NCBI GenBank assembly: GCA_910577115.1
Contig: CAJTMC010000023.1
Location: forward strand, 1-62,204
Length of the DNA stretch: 62,204 bases
Source: an uncultured Lachnospiraceae bacterium
GTDB taxonomy: Bacteria > Bacillota > Clostridia > Lachnospirales > Lachnospiraceae
Reading direction: 5' to 3'
Position 1 is the first letter of the stretch. The number at the start of each line of letters is the position of its first letter. The position numbers and the translations under genes are program-made. This document shows positions 47,857-56,532 of the stretch, piece after piece. Below the pieces are notes generated by a model that was not told where the DNA came from, made no database searches, and saw only the letters and a program-made list of their open reading frames with translations.

Positions 47857-49569
47857 ATGGCAGGAGAAACACAAATTAATCGTGAAATTGTTAACAATGA
47901 TGCAACTGTGATTAATAATGCGGTTCAACAAGATAGCAGTGTAACAGTCATAAATCCTGTGACAGCTGGTGTTGATGGGATAGAAGTCGGACAAACACTA
48001 TGCGGAAAATATACGGTTGTCAAGAAAATGGATATAGTAACCGGAGAGGCGGATTTATATATTTGCGAATATCACCAGACACAGTATGTCGCTAAGATTT
48101 ATAGAAGAAAGGTTGCAATTAAGCCGGAAATTTCACGAAAACTTATGAATATTGATTCTCAATATATTGCGCGTATTTATGAGACCGGAGAATTTGGCGG
48201 TTTCCCAATGGAGATCCTTCCGTACTATAAGTTCGGAAGTCTTCAGGGGAGAACATACGATTATGAACAATTGAAAAACCATATCATTCCAAGTTTGAAC
48301 GAAGGATTAAAAGTATTGCATGACAACGGAATTCTTCATAAAGATTTGAAGCCGTCCAACATAATGGTTGCCGGCAATCATAAGGATGTGGCTATTATAG
48401 ATTTTGGAATCAGCTCGGTCAGAGAAGAGAATCATACGGTGGTTGTTACGAAAACGGGTATGACGCCGGAATATTCGGCGCCGGAAACATTTCGGAATTT
48501 GTTCTTGGAAGAATCGGATTATTATTCATTGGGAATTACCTTGTATGAGCTGTTTTGCGGATATACGCCATATAATAATATGGATTCGGAAGCGATAGAG
48601 CAATATAGTTTGGTGCAGCGAGTTCCCTTTCCAAAGGAGATGCCAAAAGATTTGCAAAATCTGATTGCTGCATGTACTTATTACGACATTACAAACAGAA
48701 AAAATAAGACAAACCCTAACAGAAGATGGACCTATGAAGAAGTAAAAAAGTGGTGTAATGGTGAATTGCAGGTCATTCCGGGGGAAGGGATTGGAAATAC
48801 AAAAATTGGAGATATGAATCCGTATCAGTTTATGGGTGAAACATATGTAGAAGTTGCCCAATTAGCCAGAGCGCTGGCATTAAACTGGAATGAGGGGAAA
48901 AAACAGCTTTTTCGGGGAATTCTTTCAGGATTTTTTAAGAGCTGTAATCCGGAATTGGCAGGTTTTTGCATTGATGCCGAGGAAGAGGCAATGCGAACGA
49001 ATGGCAAAGATGATGTGATATTTTGGAAGCTGTTATATAAGCTGAATGGGAATACGACGGAATTTTATTGGAAAGGTCGTATGTATCAAGGACTTCCGGC
49101 GCTTGGAAGAGAAGTGTTAGAAAATTTATGGAAAAATGATACGACAAAGGATTCCTATTATTATGAAATTTTAAATGAACAAGTGCTCTCCAATTATGTA
49201 TTGTTAAAGGCTGATAAAAATAAAGTATTACTGAATGCGGTAAAGGGTGTGGAAGATGAATATAAAATAGCCGATACACAAAGAGAGAAAAATAAAGCGC
49301 TTTATTTAATGGCATATATGCTATCCGGACAGAAGCTTATGTACATACAGGGTAGAACGTTTCGGACAGTAGGGGAATTAGCAGATTATTTGAAGGAGCT
49401 TTTAGATGAATCCTATGACCGGTTTGAAGCGCTTTGTCATGAACTGATTGATTATGACGATCATTTGGATGCGCAATTGGAATGCTGGTTATTGGCTCTT
49501 GGAAAGAGGCAGGAGTTAACCAAATGGAAAAATTCTTTAAAGGAATCAGGCGATGAGGTGAAAAGATAA
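47857..49569 (+). CDS. Ser/Thr protein kinase with C-terminal helical domain
   Basis: A 570-residue soluble protein. A complete Hanks-type kinase lies at about 50-290: Lys80 in VAKIY, HKDLKPSN with catalytic Asp163, DFG at 182-184, activation loop with TKTGMTPEY, APE at 208-210. The N-terminal 40 residues contain two TVIN motifs (Thr17 and Thr30), a good candidate for autophosphorylation and FHA docking. The C-terminal 280 residues (from about 320: EVAQLARALALNWNEGKKQLFRG) are helical and unlike PASTA or other extracellular sensor domains. There is no membrane helix. GAGGGG is eight bases before the ATG. It is the first gene of a seven-gene cluster with PP2C and FHA partners. Confidence 0.92.
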   Translation: MAGETQINREIVNNDATVINNAVQQDSSVTVINPVTAGVDGIEVGQTLCGKYTVVKKMDIVTGEADLYICEYHQTQYVAKIYRRKVAIKPEISRKLMNIDSQYIARIYETGEFGGFPMEILPYYKFGSLQGRTYDYEQLKNHIIPSLNEGLKVLHDNGILHKDLKPSNIMVAGNHKDVAIIDFGISSVREENHTVVVTKTGMTPEYSAPETFRNLFLEESDYYSLGITLYELFCGYTPYNNMDSEAIEQYSLVQRVPFPKEMPKDLQNLIAACTYYDITNRKNKTNPNRRWTYEEVKKWCNGELQVIPGEGIGNTKIGDMNPYQFMGETYVEVAQLARALALNWNEGKKQLFRGILSGFFKSCNPELAGFCIDAEEEAMRTNGKDDVIFWKLLYKLNGNTTEFYWKGRMYQGLPALGREVLENLWKNDTTKDSYYYEILNEQVLSNYVLLKADKNKVLLNAVKGVEDEYKIADTQREKNKALYLMAYMLSGQKLMYIQGRTFRTVGELADYLKELLDESYDRFEALCHELIDYDDHLDAQLECWLLALGKRQELTKWKNSLKESGDEVKR

Positions 49570-49570
49570 T

Positions 49571-50335
49571 ATGCAGGTTGTATTTATTTTAGCAATTATA
49601 TTTATATGTATTGCATATCCGATACTTGTATTTATATATGTATGGTCAATGCCAGTATATGTAATTATTGCATACTTTATATGGGTATTTGTGACAATTG
49701 GCTGGATTTGTCTGAGTGAAAGACCAAAAATATCGGAATATGTTATACCTGTTTTGTTTTTTTTAACTGTGTTTACTTTAATATGGGCCTCCGGGTTTGG
49801 TGATAATTACTTGATTGAAGAATCGGACGAGTGGTTTTGGATGTATGTTGCACCTGCACTCAATGTACCAGCTTTTTGTTTCATTGGAATTAAATTGGGA
49901 GAATTTAGAATCGGTTGCAAACGGGACAGATTACAGTTATGGATCAAAGAACTCAATTATCATCATAAATACAAGATAGAAGGGATTGACAAAATAATAA
50001 CGATTATTCAAAAACAATATGAGAATGAAAAGCATATAGAAATTTTGCTGAATTTATTTGACTTGTGCATCGAAGGAAATTTACAGGAAGACTTTGGACG
50101 AAAGGCAAAAAACAATAATCAAAGCATCATTTCAGAAATTAATTCCATTATAGAAAAATATGCGCTTCAAATGGATACCACAGATAAAACAATAGGCAAA
50201 ATGTTGGCTGAGGCAAATGATATAAAACATAAATATACAAAATGCTTATACAATGAAGAGCGCGTAGAATATGATATGTATCAGCAAATAAAAAAAGAAC
50301 ATAGATTATACAAATCCAAAAAGCGGAAAAAATGA
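49571..50335 (+). CDS. Four-helix membrane protein with cytoplasmic helical tail
   Basis: A 254-residue protein with four predicted membrane helices in the first 115 residues (about 3-22, 27-48, 57-75 and 87-107) and a C-terminal cytoplasmic region (about 115-254) rich in charged helices ending in KSKKRKK. The start lies one base after the kinase stop, within GAGGTGAAAAGATAATATG. No family recognised. Its position between kinase and coiled-coil genes suggests that it anchors the signalling complex to the membrane (inference only). Confidence 0.65.
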   Translation: MQVVFILAIIFICIAYPILVFIYVWSMPVYVIIAYFIWVFVTIGWICLSERPKISEYVIPVLFFLTVFTLIWASGFGDNYLIEESDEWFWMYVAPALNVPAFCFIGIKLGEFRIGCKRDRLQLWIKELNYHHKYKIEGIDKIITIIQKQYENEKHIEILLNLFDLCIEGNLQEDFGRKAKNNNQSIISEINSIIEKYALQMDTTDKTIGKMLAEANDIKHKYTKCLYNEERVEYDMYQQIKKEHRLYKSKKRKK

Positions 50336-50346
50336 GGTGATAAACG

Positions 50347-51633
50347 GTGAGCGGACCAAAATCGGCGAGATATACCTTGACTCCCGAGCAACGCAGGATA
50401 TTAGCTGAGGCAAGAGAACGAGAGAGAAAAACACAGCAGGAAAACGAAAAGTTCAAAATGCAAAAAACGGAATTGATTGCTTTGGGTAATGATTTAAAAA
50501 GATTTATCAAGAATATAGATTTTCTGGCAGAAAGGACAGATACAGGAAAAGGAGTACAGGCACAGCTTCGGGAAACAATAGATGAAATTGAAAAAGTCAT
50601 CGGGAAAGCAGAAGATACAAAAGAAGAATTGGAACATTTAGAACAGAGTAACCGCCAACTTTTTTACGCAGTAAAAAGAGGCAGGGAAGTTAAAAAAATC
50701 TGTAAGTCACAATGGGAGGAATTTAAAGAAGAGCTGTCTGCTGATATAGAGGACAGCGTGGCAGCAGGCATGAGTCTGCAAATAGAGGAACAAATTGTTG
50801 AACCACCATCGCATATTGACAGTCAAAGAGAGAACATAAAAGCGTTGTTGGATGCGGCAGGAACCGTGAATCTGAATGATGCGCTAAATAGAGAAATGCA
50901 CATGATATCGAAAAAAGCAGCTGAAATTTCTGACGATCGTTTCATGGATAATTTTTTGGCAATGACGGTGACCCCTTTTTTGAAAAAATGCAGGCAGTAT
51001 GGAGAATTGTTTGAAAAGTATGGAGAAGAATTTGAGGAACTAACATCGAAGCACAGATACTATAGCAGTTATTTAGAATTGCCAATAACACAGTTTGTAT
51101 TTTCTTCCAATGAACTGGAACAATTAAGAGAAGATGTGAAATTACTGGAGCAGCAGTATGAGCAGTTGGAAGAGCAAAGATACATATCGGAAAGCTTTAA
51201 TGAAGTCATGAGAGATATGGGGTATCATGTTGTGGGGAGCAGAGAAGTTACGAAAAAGAGTGGGAGAAAATACCGAAATGAACTTTATTCTTTTTCTGAG
51301 GGAACGGCTGTCAATGTTACCTATGCATCGAATGGACAGATTTGTGTGGAACTTGGGGGGATTGATGTTTGTGACAGGGAACCTACAGATGCGGAGTGCA
51401 ATGTTTTGTGCGATGAAATGACAACGTTTTGCAATGAATTTCCTGAGATTGAAAAGAGATTGCTGACAAAAGGCGTAGTATTGGCAAGCAGGATTTCAAT
51501 GTTACCGCCTGTAGAGGAATATGCACAGATTATCAATATTGAAGCGTTTGACAGGAAAGAAGAGATTGAAAATATGGAAGCTGTTTCTAAGCGCAGACAG
51601 GAATACAAAAAACAAACAATGAGAAAAGAGTGA
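50347..51633 (+). CDS. Coiled-coil protein of the kinase cluster
   Basis: A 428-residue protein beginning MSGPKSARYTLTPEQRRIL, an N-terminal signature I have seen in other signalling-cluster proteins but cannot name. Coiled coils cover about 20-115 and 255-285; the middle (about 130-250) is helical. Residues 295-365 form a small alpha/beta unit (MGYHVVGSREVTKKSGRKYRNELYSF, AVNVTYASNGQICVELGG). Start GTG 50347 with GAGGTG upstream. It is probably a structural or adaptor component; no enzyme motif is visible. Confidence 0.65.
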   Translation: MSGPKSARYTLTPEQRRILAEARERERKTQQENEKFKMQKTELIALGNDLKRFIKNIDFLAERTDTGKGVQAQLRETIDEIEKVIGKAEDTKEELEHLEQSNRQLFYAVKRGREVKKICKSQWEEFKEELSADIEDSVAAGMSLQIEEQIVEPPSHIDSQRENIKALLDAAGTVNLNDALNREMHMISKKAAEISDDRFMDNFLAMTVTPFLKKCRQYGELFEKYGEEFEELTSKHRYYSSYLELPITQFVFSSNELEQLREDVKLLEQQYEQLEEQRYISESFNEVMRDMGYHVVGSREVTKKSGRKYRNELYSFSEGTAVNVTYASNGQICVELGGIDVCDREPTDAECNVLCDEMTTFCNEFPEIEKRLLTKGVVLASRISMLPPVEEYAQIINIEAFDRKEEIENMEAVSKRRQEYKKQTMRKE

Positions 51634-51637
51634 TTGA

Positions 51638-52237
51638 ATGGAAAAATTTAAAGTCTGTCCGGTATGCGGAATGCGCAATAAACCGAATATGATAGAGTGT
51701 TCTGGCTGTGAAACGGATTTAACGGGCGTTAAGGTTACGGACGAAGACGGTGAAAGAAAGGAGCAGAAGCAGCAGCTTGCAAATGATATTGTATCGGACC
51801 AGTATGTTCGAATATGTGATTGCGGCTGTGTTAATGCTGCTGTTGCAAAAAAGTGTAAGGAGTGTGGTGAGGACATTTCAGACATTGCACCTGTAATAAA
51901 TGGGCCGGATAATGCATGCAAATACATCATGTCATCTTTGGACGGAGCGTATGCATTTGAACTTAAAAATGGTGAGAACATTGTAGGAAGAGAATATGAA
52001 ATGCAGGAATATTTGAAAGATAAGCCATATGTGAGCAGAAGACATGCGAGGTTTATCGTGAATGGCGAAAAGATATCGCTTGAAAATCTTAGCGGAAGCA
52101 ATTATACATTTGTAAACAATCAAAGGATTGTTGAGATAACACAACTGAAAGTTGATGATGAAATTGGATTGGGCGGAAATGAGACAGACGGAAAAAGACA
52201 AGACGGGGCAGCATATTTTACATTGAGGAATATATAA
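51638..52237 (+). CDS. Double zinc-ribbon FHA protein
   Basis: A 199-residue protein. Two zinc-ribbon-like cysteine sets are visible: C7-x2-C10 with C21-x2-C24, and C60-x-C62 with C73-x2-C76. An FHA domain (about 95-199) follows with GR at 117-118, SRRH at 133-136 and the Asn-Leu-Ser-Gly-Ser-Asn segment at 150-155, all phosphothreonine-binding signatures. It should read Thr-phosphorylated partners, most simply the kinase N-terminus or the coiled-coil protein. It starts four bases after the coiled-coil gene, and its stop TAA overlaps the ATG of the radical SAM gene (TAATG). Confidence 0.9.
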   Translation: MEKFKVCPVCGMRNKPNMIECSGCETDLTGVKVTDEDGERKEQKQQLANDIVSDQYVRICDCGCVNAAVAKKCKECGEDISDIAPVINGPDNACKYIMSSLDGAYAFELKNGENIVGREYEMQEYLKDKPYVSRRHARFIVNGEKISLENLSGSNYTFVNNQRIVEITQLKVDDEIGLGGNETDGKRQDGAAYFTLRNI

Positions 52238-52803
52238 TGTATGTGGCAAGAATTTTATATCCTGTAATGGTATTAGGTCCCGGTAAGCGGATTGGAATAT
52301 GGTTTGTGGGATGCAGACATCAATGTAAAGGGTGCAGCAATCCGGAGTTATGGGAAACTGCAGAAAAATATCAGATAACATTACAGCAGGCAGAACAGTT
52401 TATTAGAAAGATTGCAGTAAATCACAGAGTAGATGGTTTTACGATAACAGGCGGAGATCCAATGGAACAGGCTGAGGAGATTTCTGAATTGTTAGAACAG
52501 GTAAAAGATATATCCGATGATGTTTTAATGTATACAGGTTACAGAATAGAGGAGCTGAAGTCAGACGGACAAAGGAAATTGCTGGATCGTGTTTCGGTAC
52601 TGATCGACGGAAGATATAGGGAGGAGATGAATGATAATACCTTTCTGAGAGGATCTTCAAATCAGAAGATACATGTTTTTAGTGAGAAGCATAAGAAAAA
52701 ATATCTTGATTATGTAAACAAGGGACAGAATGAGATACAGAATTTTATGATAAACAACGAGATCATATCCGTAGGAATACATAAAAGGGATTTTAAAATA
52801 TAG
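52237..52803 (+). CDS. NrdG-like single-cluster radical SAM protein
   Basis: A 188-residue protein of the 4Fe-4S single-cluster class related to the anaerobic ribonucleotide reductase activase. Cys26, Cys30 and Cys33 in GCRHQCKGC form the CX3CX2C cluster motif, followed by NPELWE as in NrdG. FTITGGDPMEQ is the AdoMet-binding GGE-like motif, and LIDGRYREEMND matches the NrdG late segment. NrdG proteins install a glycyl radical on NrdD; no NrdD lies in the window, so this enzyme probably acts on another partner. Translational coupling to the FHA gene ties it to the phospho-signalling unit. Confidence 0.9.
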   Translation: MYVARILYPVMVLGPGKRIGIWFVGCRHQCKGCSNPELWETAEKYQITLQQAEQFIRKIAVNHRVDGFTITGGDPMEQAEEISELLEQVKDISDDVLMYTGYRIEELKSDGQRKLLDRVSVLIDGRYREEMNDNTFLRGSSNQKIHVFSEKHKKKYLDYVNKGQNEIQNFMINNEIISVGIHKRDFKI

Positions 52804-52814
52804 GAGATGGGGTT

Positions 52815-54689
52815 ATGGGCGGATTTATTCCAAAATGGCAAAAGGAGTTGGAAATCTTTGATAAAATAAAGCCAATTATTATTTTAGAGGGAAATGTACT
52901 TGATAAATATCAGTATCCGGGTGACGAAAATATGCAGAGTGGCAGTATTTTACGCTTGGCAGAGTATTTACATTTCTTTTTTAAGAGCGCTGGTTATCAG
53001 GATATTGTATTTTATGACAGCATCAGAGGATTTTATAACAATTCGGAAGAACACTATACACAGGATTTTGCGCAATTGATTCATGCGAATATATCTAATA
53101 ACAGAATATGTGCCGATTTTAAGGGGAGAAATGCTGCGGCAGCCAATTTTGTAAGAGATGCGATCGTGCAAAATGAAAGGGCGGCGGTTGTGATTATGGA
53201 TTTTGCATCAAGATATATTACGTCGCCGGACAATATGGAGCAGTCCGAGGTGGACAGCTTTACGGTGTTGATGCAGGCCTCTTTAGAAGGAAAAGATGTA
53301 AAGACACAAAAGGGGGTGTTGAAGAATCTTGTTGTATTTGTTGTAAATAAGGTTAATGATATTCCTGCATGGTTTTATTTGGAAAATCCGAATGTAAAAA
53401 TAATTACCTTGAGAACTCCTGAGAAAGAGGAGCGGGAGATATTAGTGAAAGGTGATAATTTTCCTACATTTTTTGCAAATGATATCTATATGGATGAATT
53501 TGGATATTATCAGGAAAATCCCGGCGAATTGTCTAAAATTCAAGACAGGTTTGTTGCGCTTACGGAAAAGTTTAGTTTTACGGAACTGAATGGATTGCGG
53601 AGATTATGCAAAAATGAAAGAATCCATATAAAGGATCTGTGTGATGTGGTTGACCTTTATAAATATGGCATTAAGGAAAATCCTTGGAATAAGTTGAATA
53701 TTTCCGAATTAAAAACAGCCGAAGATGATTTTCGGGCTCGTGTCAAAGGACAAGATTATGCAATCATAAAAACACTGGATATTATAAAGAGAGCTGTGAC
53801 GGGAATGTCCGGTGTGCAGACCGCATCTCATGGAAAGCCAAAAGGAGTTCTGTTCTTTGCAGGACCTACGGGAACGGGTAAGACAGAAACTGCAAAAACA
53901 TTGGCAGAAAAATTATTTGGTGACGAGAAATGCTGTATCAGGTTTGATATGAGTGAGTATGGACAGTCTCATAGCGATCAAAAGCTGCTTGGAGCGCCTC
54001 CAGGATATGTAGGGTATGAGGCAGGAGGACAATTGACTAATGCAGTCAAAAACAATCCGTTTTCCATTTTACTGTTTGATGAGATCGAGAAAGCGCATCC
54101 TTCCATTTTAGATAAGTTTCTTCAGATACTGGAAGACGGAAGAATGACGGATGGGCAGGGAAATACAGTTTATTTTTCCGAAACAATTATTATTTTTACA
54201 AGTAATTTGGGGATTTATCAAACGACGGCAGCAGGAGAGCGTAAGCAGGTGGTAACATCTGATTTAGGATATGATGAGGTGCAAAGGAAAGTAAGGGAAG
54301 GGATTGAACATTATTTTAAACTGGGATTGGGAAGACCTGAGATTTTGAACAGAATAGGTGAAAATATTGTTGTGTTTGATTTTATTCGGGAAGATGTGGC
54401 AGGAGAGATATTAAAATCACAGATGAATCGCATATGCTGTAATTTGAGGGTTGATAAAAACATATATTTTGTGTTATCGGATACTGCACAGCAGAAACTA
54501 TTAGAGAAAGCAGTAGGTAATCTTGATAATGGTGCACGCGGAATTGGAAATATCGTTGAAAGCATGCTGGTGAACCCGCTGTCGAGATATATGTTTGATA
54601 ATGAGATATTTTCAGATAAAGAGATTACGGTTAATGATATTGATACATCGGAACGAATCGCAAAATTGATTTGCAGTGTGGGGGATTAA
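52815..54689 (+). CDS. ClpA/B-type AAA+ ATPase with degenerate first AAA module
   Basis: A 624-residue protein. The first 300 residues look like an AAA+ fold that has lost its Walker A (only VVIMDF at about 125-130 recalls Walker B). The second module (about 300-624) is a complete Clp/Hsp100 D2-type ATPase: RVKGQDYAI, GPTGTGKT (350-357), pore loop GAPPGYVGYE (392-401), LLFDEIEKAHP with D421/E422, TSNLG sensor 1, RPEILNRI Arg finger and DNGARGI sensor 2. It lacks the Clp N-domain and an IGF/L ClpP loop was not found, so it probably remodels rather than degrades. It follows the radical SAM gene by 11 bases. Confidence 0.9.
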   Translation: MGGFIPKWQKELEIFDKIKPIIILEGNVLDKYQYPGDENMQSGSILRLAEYLHFFFKSAGYQDIVFYDSIRGFYNNSEEHYTQDFAQLIHANISNNRICADFKGRNAAAANFVRDAIVQNERAAVVIMDFASRYITSPDNMEQSEVDSFTVLMQASLEGKDVKTQKGVLKNLVVFVVNKVNDIPAWFYLENPNVKIITLRTPEKEEREILVKGDNFPTFFANDIYMDEFGYYQENPGELSKIQDRFVALTEKFSFTELNGLRRLCKNERIHIKDLCDVVDLYKYGIKENPWNKLNISELKTAEDDFRARVKGQDYAIIKTLDIIKRAVTGMSGVQTASHGKPKGVLFFAGPTGTGKTETAKTLAEKLFGDEKCCIRFDMSEYGQSHSDQKLLGAPPGYVGYEAGGQLTNAVKNNPFSILLFDEIEKAHPSILDKFLQILEDGRMTDGQGNTVYFSETIIIFTSNLGIYQTTAAGERKQVVTSDLGYDEVQRKVREGIEHYFKLGLGRPEILNRIGENIVVFDFIREDVAGEILKSQMNRICCNLRVDKNIYFVLSDTAQQKLLEKAVGNLDNGARGIGNIVESMLVNPLSRYMFDNEIFSDKEITVNDIDTSERIAKLICSVGD

Positions 54690-55433
54690 GTGAAGGTATT
54701 TGTTTATTCAGAAAAGGGAACGACAAAAAAAATATGCGAAGATGCCGCAGTGATAAATAGGGAGATCTTTTCCGACACGTATTATGCGTGTGAGGCAGAT
54801 GCGGCATCGTGTATTGTGGCGTTAGCGGACGGTGTGGGCGGAAATGCCGGAGGAGATTGTGCCAGTCGGTATGTATTGGATCAGATGAAAGAGATCCCTA
54901 TGATTGGGATTTCGAAGGAAATGTTAAAGCAGTATATTTTGGAAGTCAACAAAAGCTTGCTGCAGTATAGTTTGAATCGGCCGACTCGGAAAAATATGGC
55001 AACAACAATGACTGGTGTGATTTTTGCATCGGAGGGTATATACCTTTATCATATCGGAAATACAAGGCTGTATCTGCTTCAGGGGAACTATTTGAAACAA
55101 GTGACACAAGATCAGACAACGTATCAGTGGTTAATAAATCGGGGACAGCTTGAAAGTGCTAAGCAGTGTAATAAGAATGAAATTATGTATTGTATGGGAG
55201 GTGGTAATGAAAAATTCGTTAGTGGAATCCTGATTGATGAGAATACAAGTGTGAAGACCGGAAAGCGGATTTTGATGACAACAGACGGAATACATGAGTA
55301 TTTAGCAATTGATGAACTGGAAGAATTTATGATTGGTGATATTTCGGAAAAGAAAATGAAACAGTTAGCAGAAATGGCAAGTTTAAGGGGTTCTGTTGAT
55401 GACAAAACAATTCTTGTCATTGATAAGACATGA
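54690..55433 (+). CDS. PP2C-family protein phosphatase
   Basis: A 247-residue PPM phosphatase that should remove phosphate from the kinase targets. Metal ligands and motifs: CEDAAVI (Asp18), VALADGVGGNAGGDCAS (Asp47), MATTMTGVIF, YHIGNTRLYLL, LMTTDGIHEYL and VDDKTILVI near the end. Start GTG 54690 is the base after the ATPase stop, within a GGGGGATTAAGTGAAGG context. It is the last gene of the seven-gene cluster; kinase first and phosphatase last give one co-expressed on/off pair. Confidence 0.9.
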   Translation: MKVFVYSEKGTTKKICEDAAVINREIFSDTYYACEADAASCIVALADGVGGNAGGDCASRYVLDQMKEIPMIGISKEMLKQYILEVNKSLLQYSLNRPTRKNMATTMTGVIFASEGIYLYHIGNTRLYLLQGNYLKQVTQDQTTYQWLINRGQLESAKQCNKNEIMYCMGGGNEKFVSGILIDENTSVKTGKRILMTTDGIHEYLAIDELEEFMIGDISEKKMKQLAEMASLRGSVDDKTILVIDKT

Positions 55434-55488
55434 GAATATAGAAATGCGTGTATTGTATATTGAATGATGAGAACAGGAGGGACAAGTG

Positions 55489-56199
55489 ATGAAACAGTTA
55501 AGAAAATTTTTAAGGCGAATGCTGTTTATAGTGGTAACAGCAGGAATTTTATGCGCAAACAGGTACGCTTTTGTTGTAAATGCCGCTGAATTTAGCGTGA
55601 CGGAAACATCGGCGATACTTTATACCAATGAGAATACAGTGATACTTTTGGACGCAGACGAGAGTAGTACTGTAATATTATCGGGAGTGGAGAAAGGCCT
55701 TCCGATACAGGTAACAGGGGTTACAAGTAACGGATATTTCCAAATTCTGCTTGACGGACAGACTTTTTATGTGCATGGGATTGGTTTGACTGCAGGTGAG
55801 ATGCCCAATTCCGGCAATGGTGCGACGAGCGGCATCTATGACAAAATCATTGCGCAGAAGGCAAATTTTCCGGAAGGAATGAAATGGACAAATGCTGATT
55901 TTTATAGCTGGAAGGGGGGCATTTATTCTGCCGGATTTGGCTGCGCGGCGTTTGCGTTTGCAGTAAGTGACGCGGCATTTGGTGATGCACAGGCGGTGAT
56001 GCACACAGATTATAATAATATAAGAGTCGGTGATATTTTGCGGGTGAATCATGACACGCATTCCGTAATTGTGCTTGAGGTAAAGCCGGATTCCGTAATT
56101 GTGGCAGAGGGAAATTACAACGAATCCATTCACTGGGGAAGAGAGATACCAAAGTCGGCATTGATTGAAGAAGGCAGTTATATTATGACAAGATATTAG
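55489..56199 (+). CDS. Secreted CHAP/NlpC-like cysteine peptidase-fold protein with SH3-like domain
   Basis: ATG 55489 lies seven bases after GGAGGG. A signal peptide (about 1-33, RRMLFIVVTAGILCANRYAF) is followed by an SH3-like domain (about 38-105; ILYTNENTVILLDADESS) and a C-terminal papain-like fold: FGCAAFAFAVSD with the candidate nucleophile Cys, THSVIVLEVKPDSVIVAEGNY with His and Asn. This is the layout of cell-wall amidases and endopeptidases. It is probably unrelated to the kinase cluster; the 55-bp gap holds no clear terminator, so co-transcription is possible. Confidence 0.75.
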   Translation: MKQLRKFLRRMLFIVVTAGILCANRYAFVVNAAEFSVTETSAILYTNENTVILLDADESSTVILSGVEKGLPIQVTGVTSNGYFQILLDGQTFYVHGIGLTAGEMPNSGNGATSGIYDKIIAQKANFPEGMKWTNADFYSWKGGIYSAGFGCAAFAFAVSDAAFGDAQAVMHTDYNNIRVGDILRVNHDTHSVIVLEVKPDSVIVAEGNYNESIHWGREIPKSALIEEGSYIMTRY

Positions 56200-56227
56200 G
56201 GTGAATGGGAACAAATGGAGATGAAAT

Positions 56228-56530
56228 ATGGCAATACAGGGACAGACAAAGGAAAAATCGAGAATTAACATACGGGAACCAAAGCATTACAGAGTGATTA
56301 TGCATAATGATGATTTTACATCAATGGAGTTTGTGGTTGCGATTTTGATTGATATTTTTAAGAAGGACACTTTAGAAGCGGAGCGTCTGATGCTCATGGT
56401 GCATGAGAGCGGGAGAGCTTCGGTCGGCACTTATCCGTATGACATTGCAGTGACAAAGGTAAACAGCGCTTTGGCGCGCGCAAAGGCGGAAGGATATCCG
56501 TTTCGCATGACGCTTGAGGAGGACAAATAA
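56228..56530 (+). CDS. clpS: ATP-dependent Clp protease adaptor ClpS
   Basis: A 100-residue adaptor delivering N-degron substrates to ClpA. The core YRVIMHNDDFTSMEFVVAIL holds the N-degron pocket (Asn-Asp-Asp and the hydrophobic residues), and HESGRASVGTYPYDIAVTK provides the His and the ClpA contact. The N-terminal 20 residues are flexible as in other ClpS. It is followed after two bases by clpA. Confidence 0.94.
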   Translation: MAIQGQTKEKSRINIREPKHYRVIMHNDDFTSMEFVVAILIDIFKKDTLEAERLMLMVHESGRASVGTYPYDIAVTKVNSALARAKAEGYPFRMTLEEDK

Positions 56531-56532
56531 CC

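Noticed and set aside
47857..55433. Type VI secretion locus
   Set aside because: Kinase, PP2C, FHA and a ClpV-like ATPase recall its regulators, but no sheath, tube, baseplate or membrane-complex genes exist in the window.
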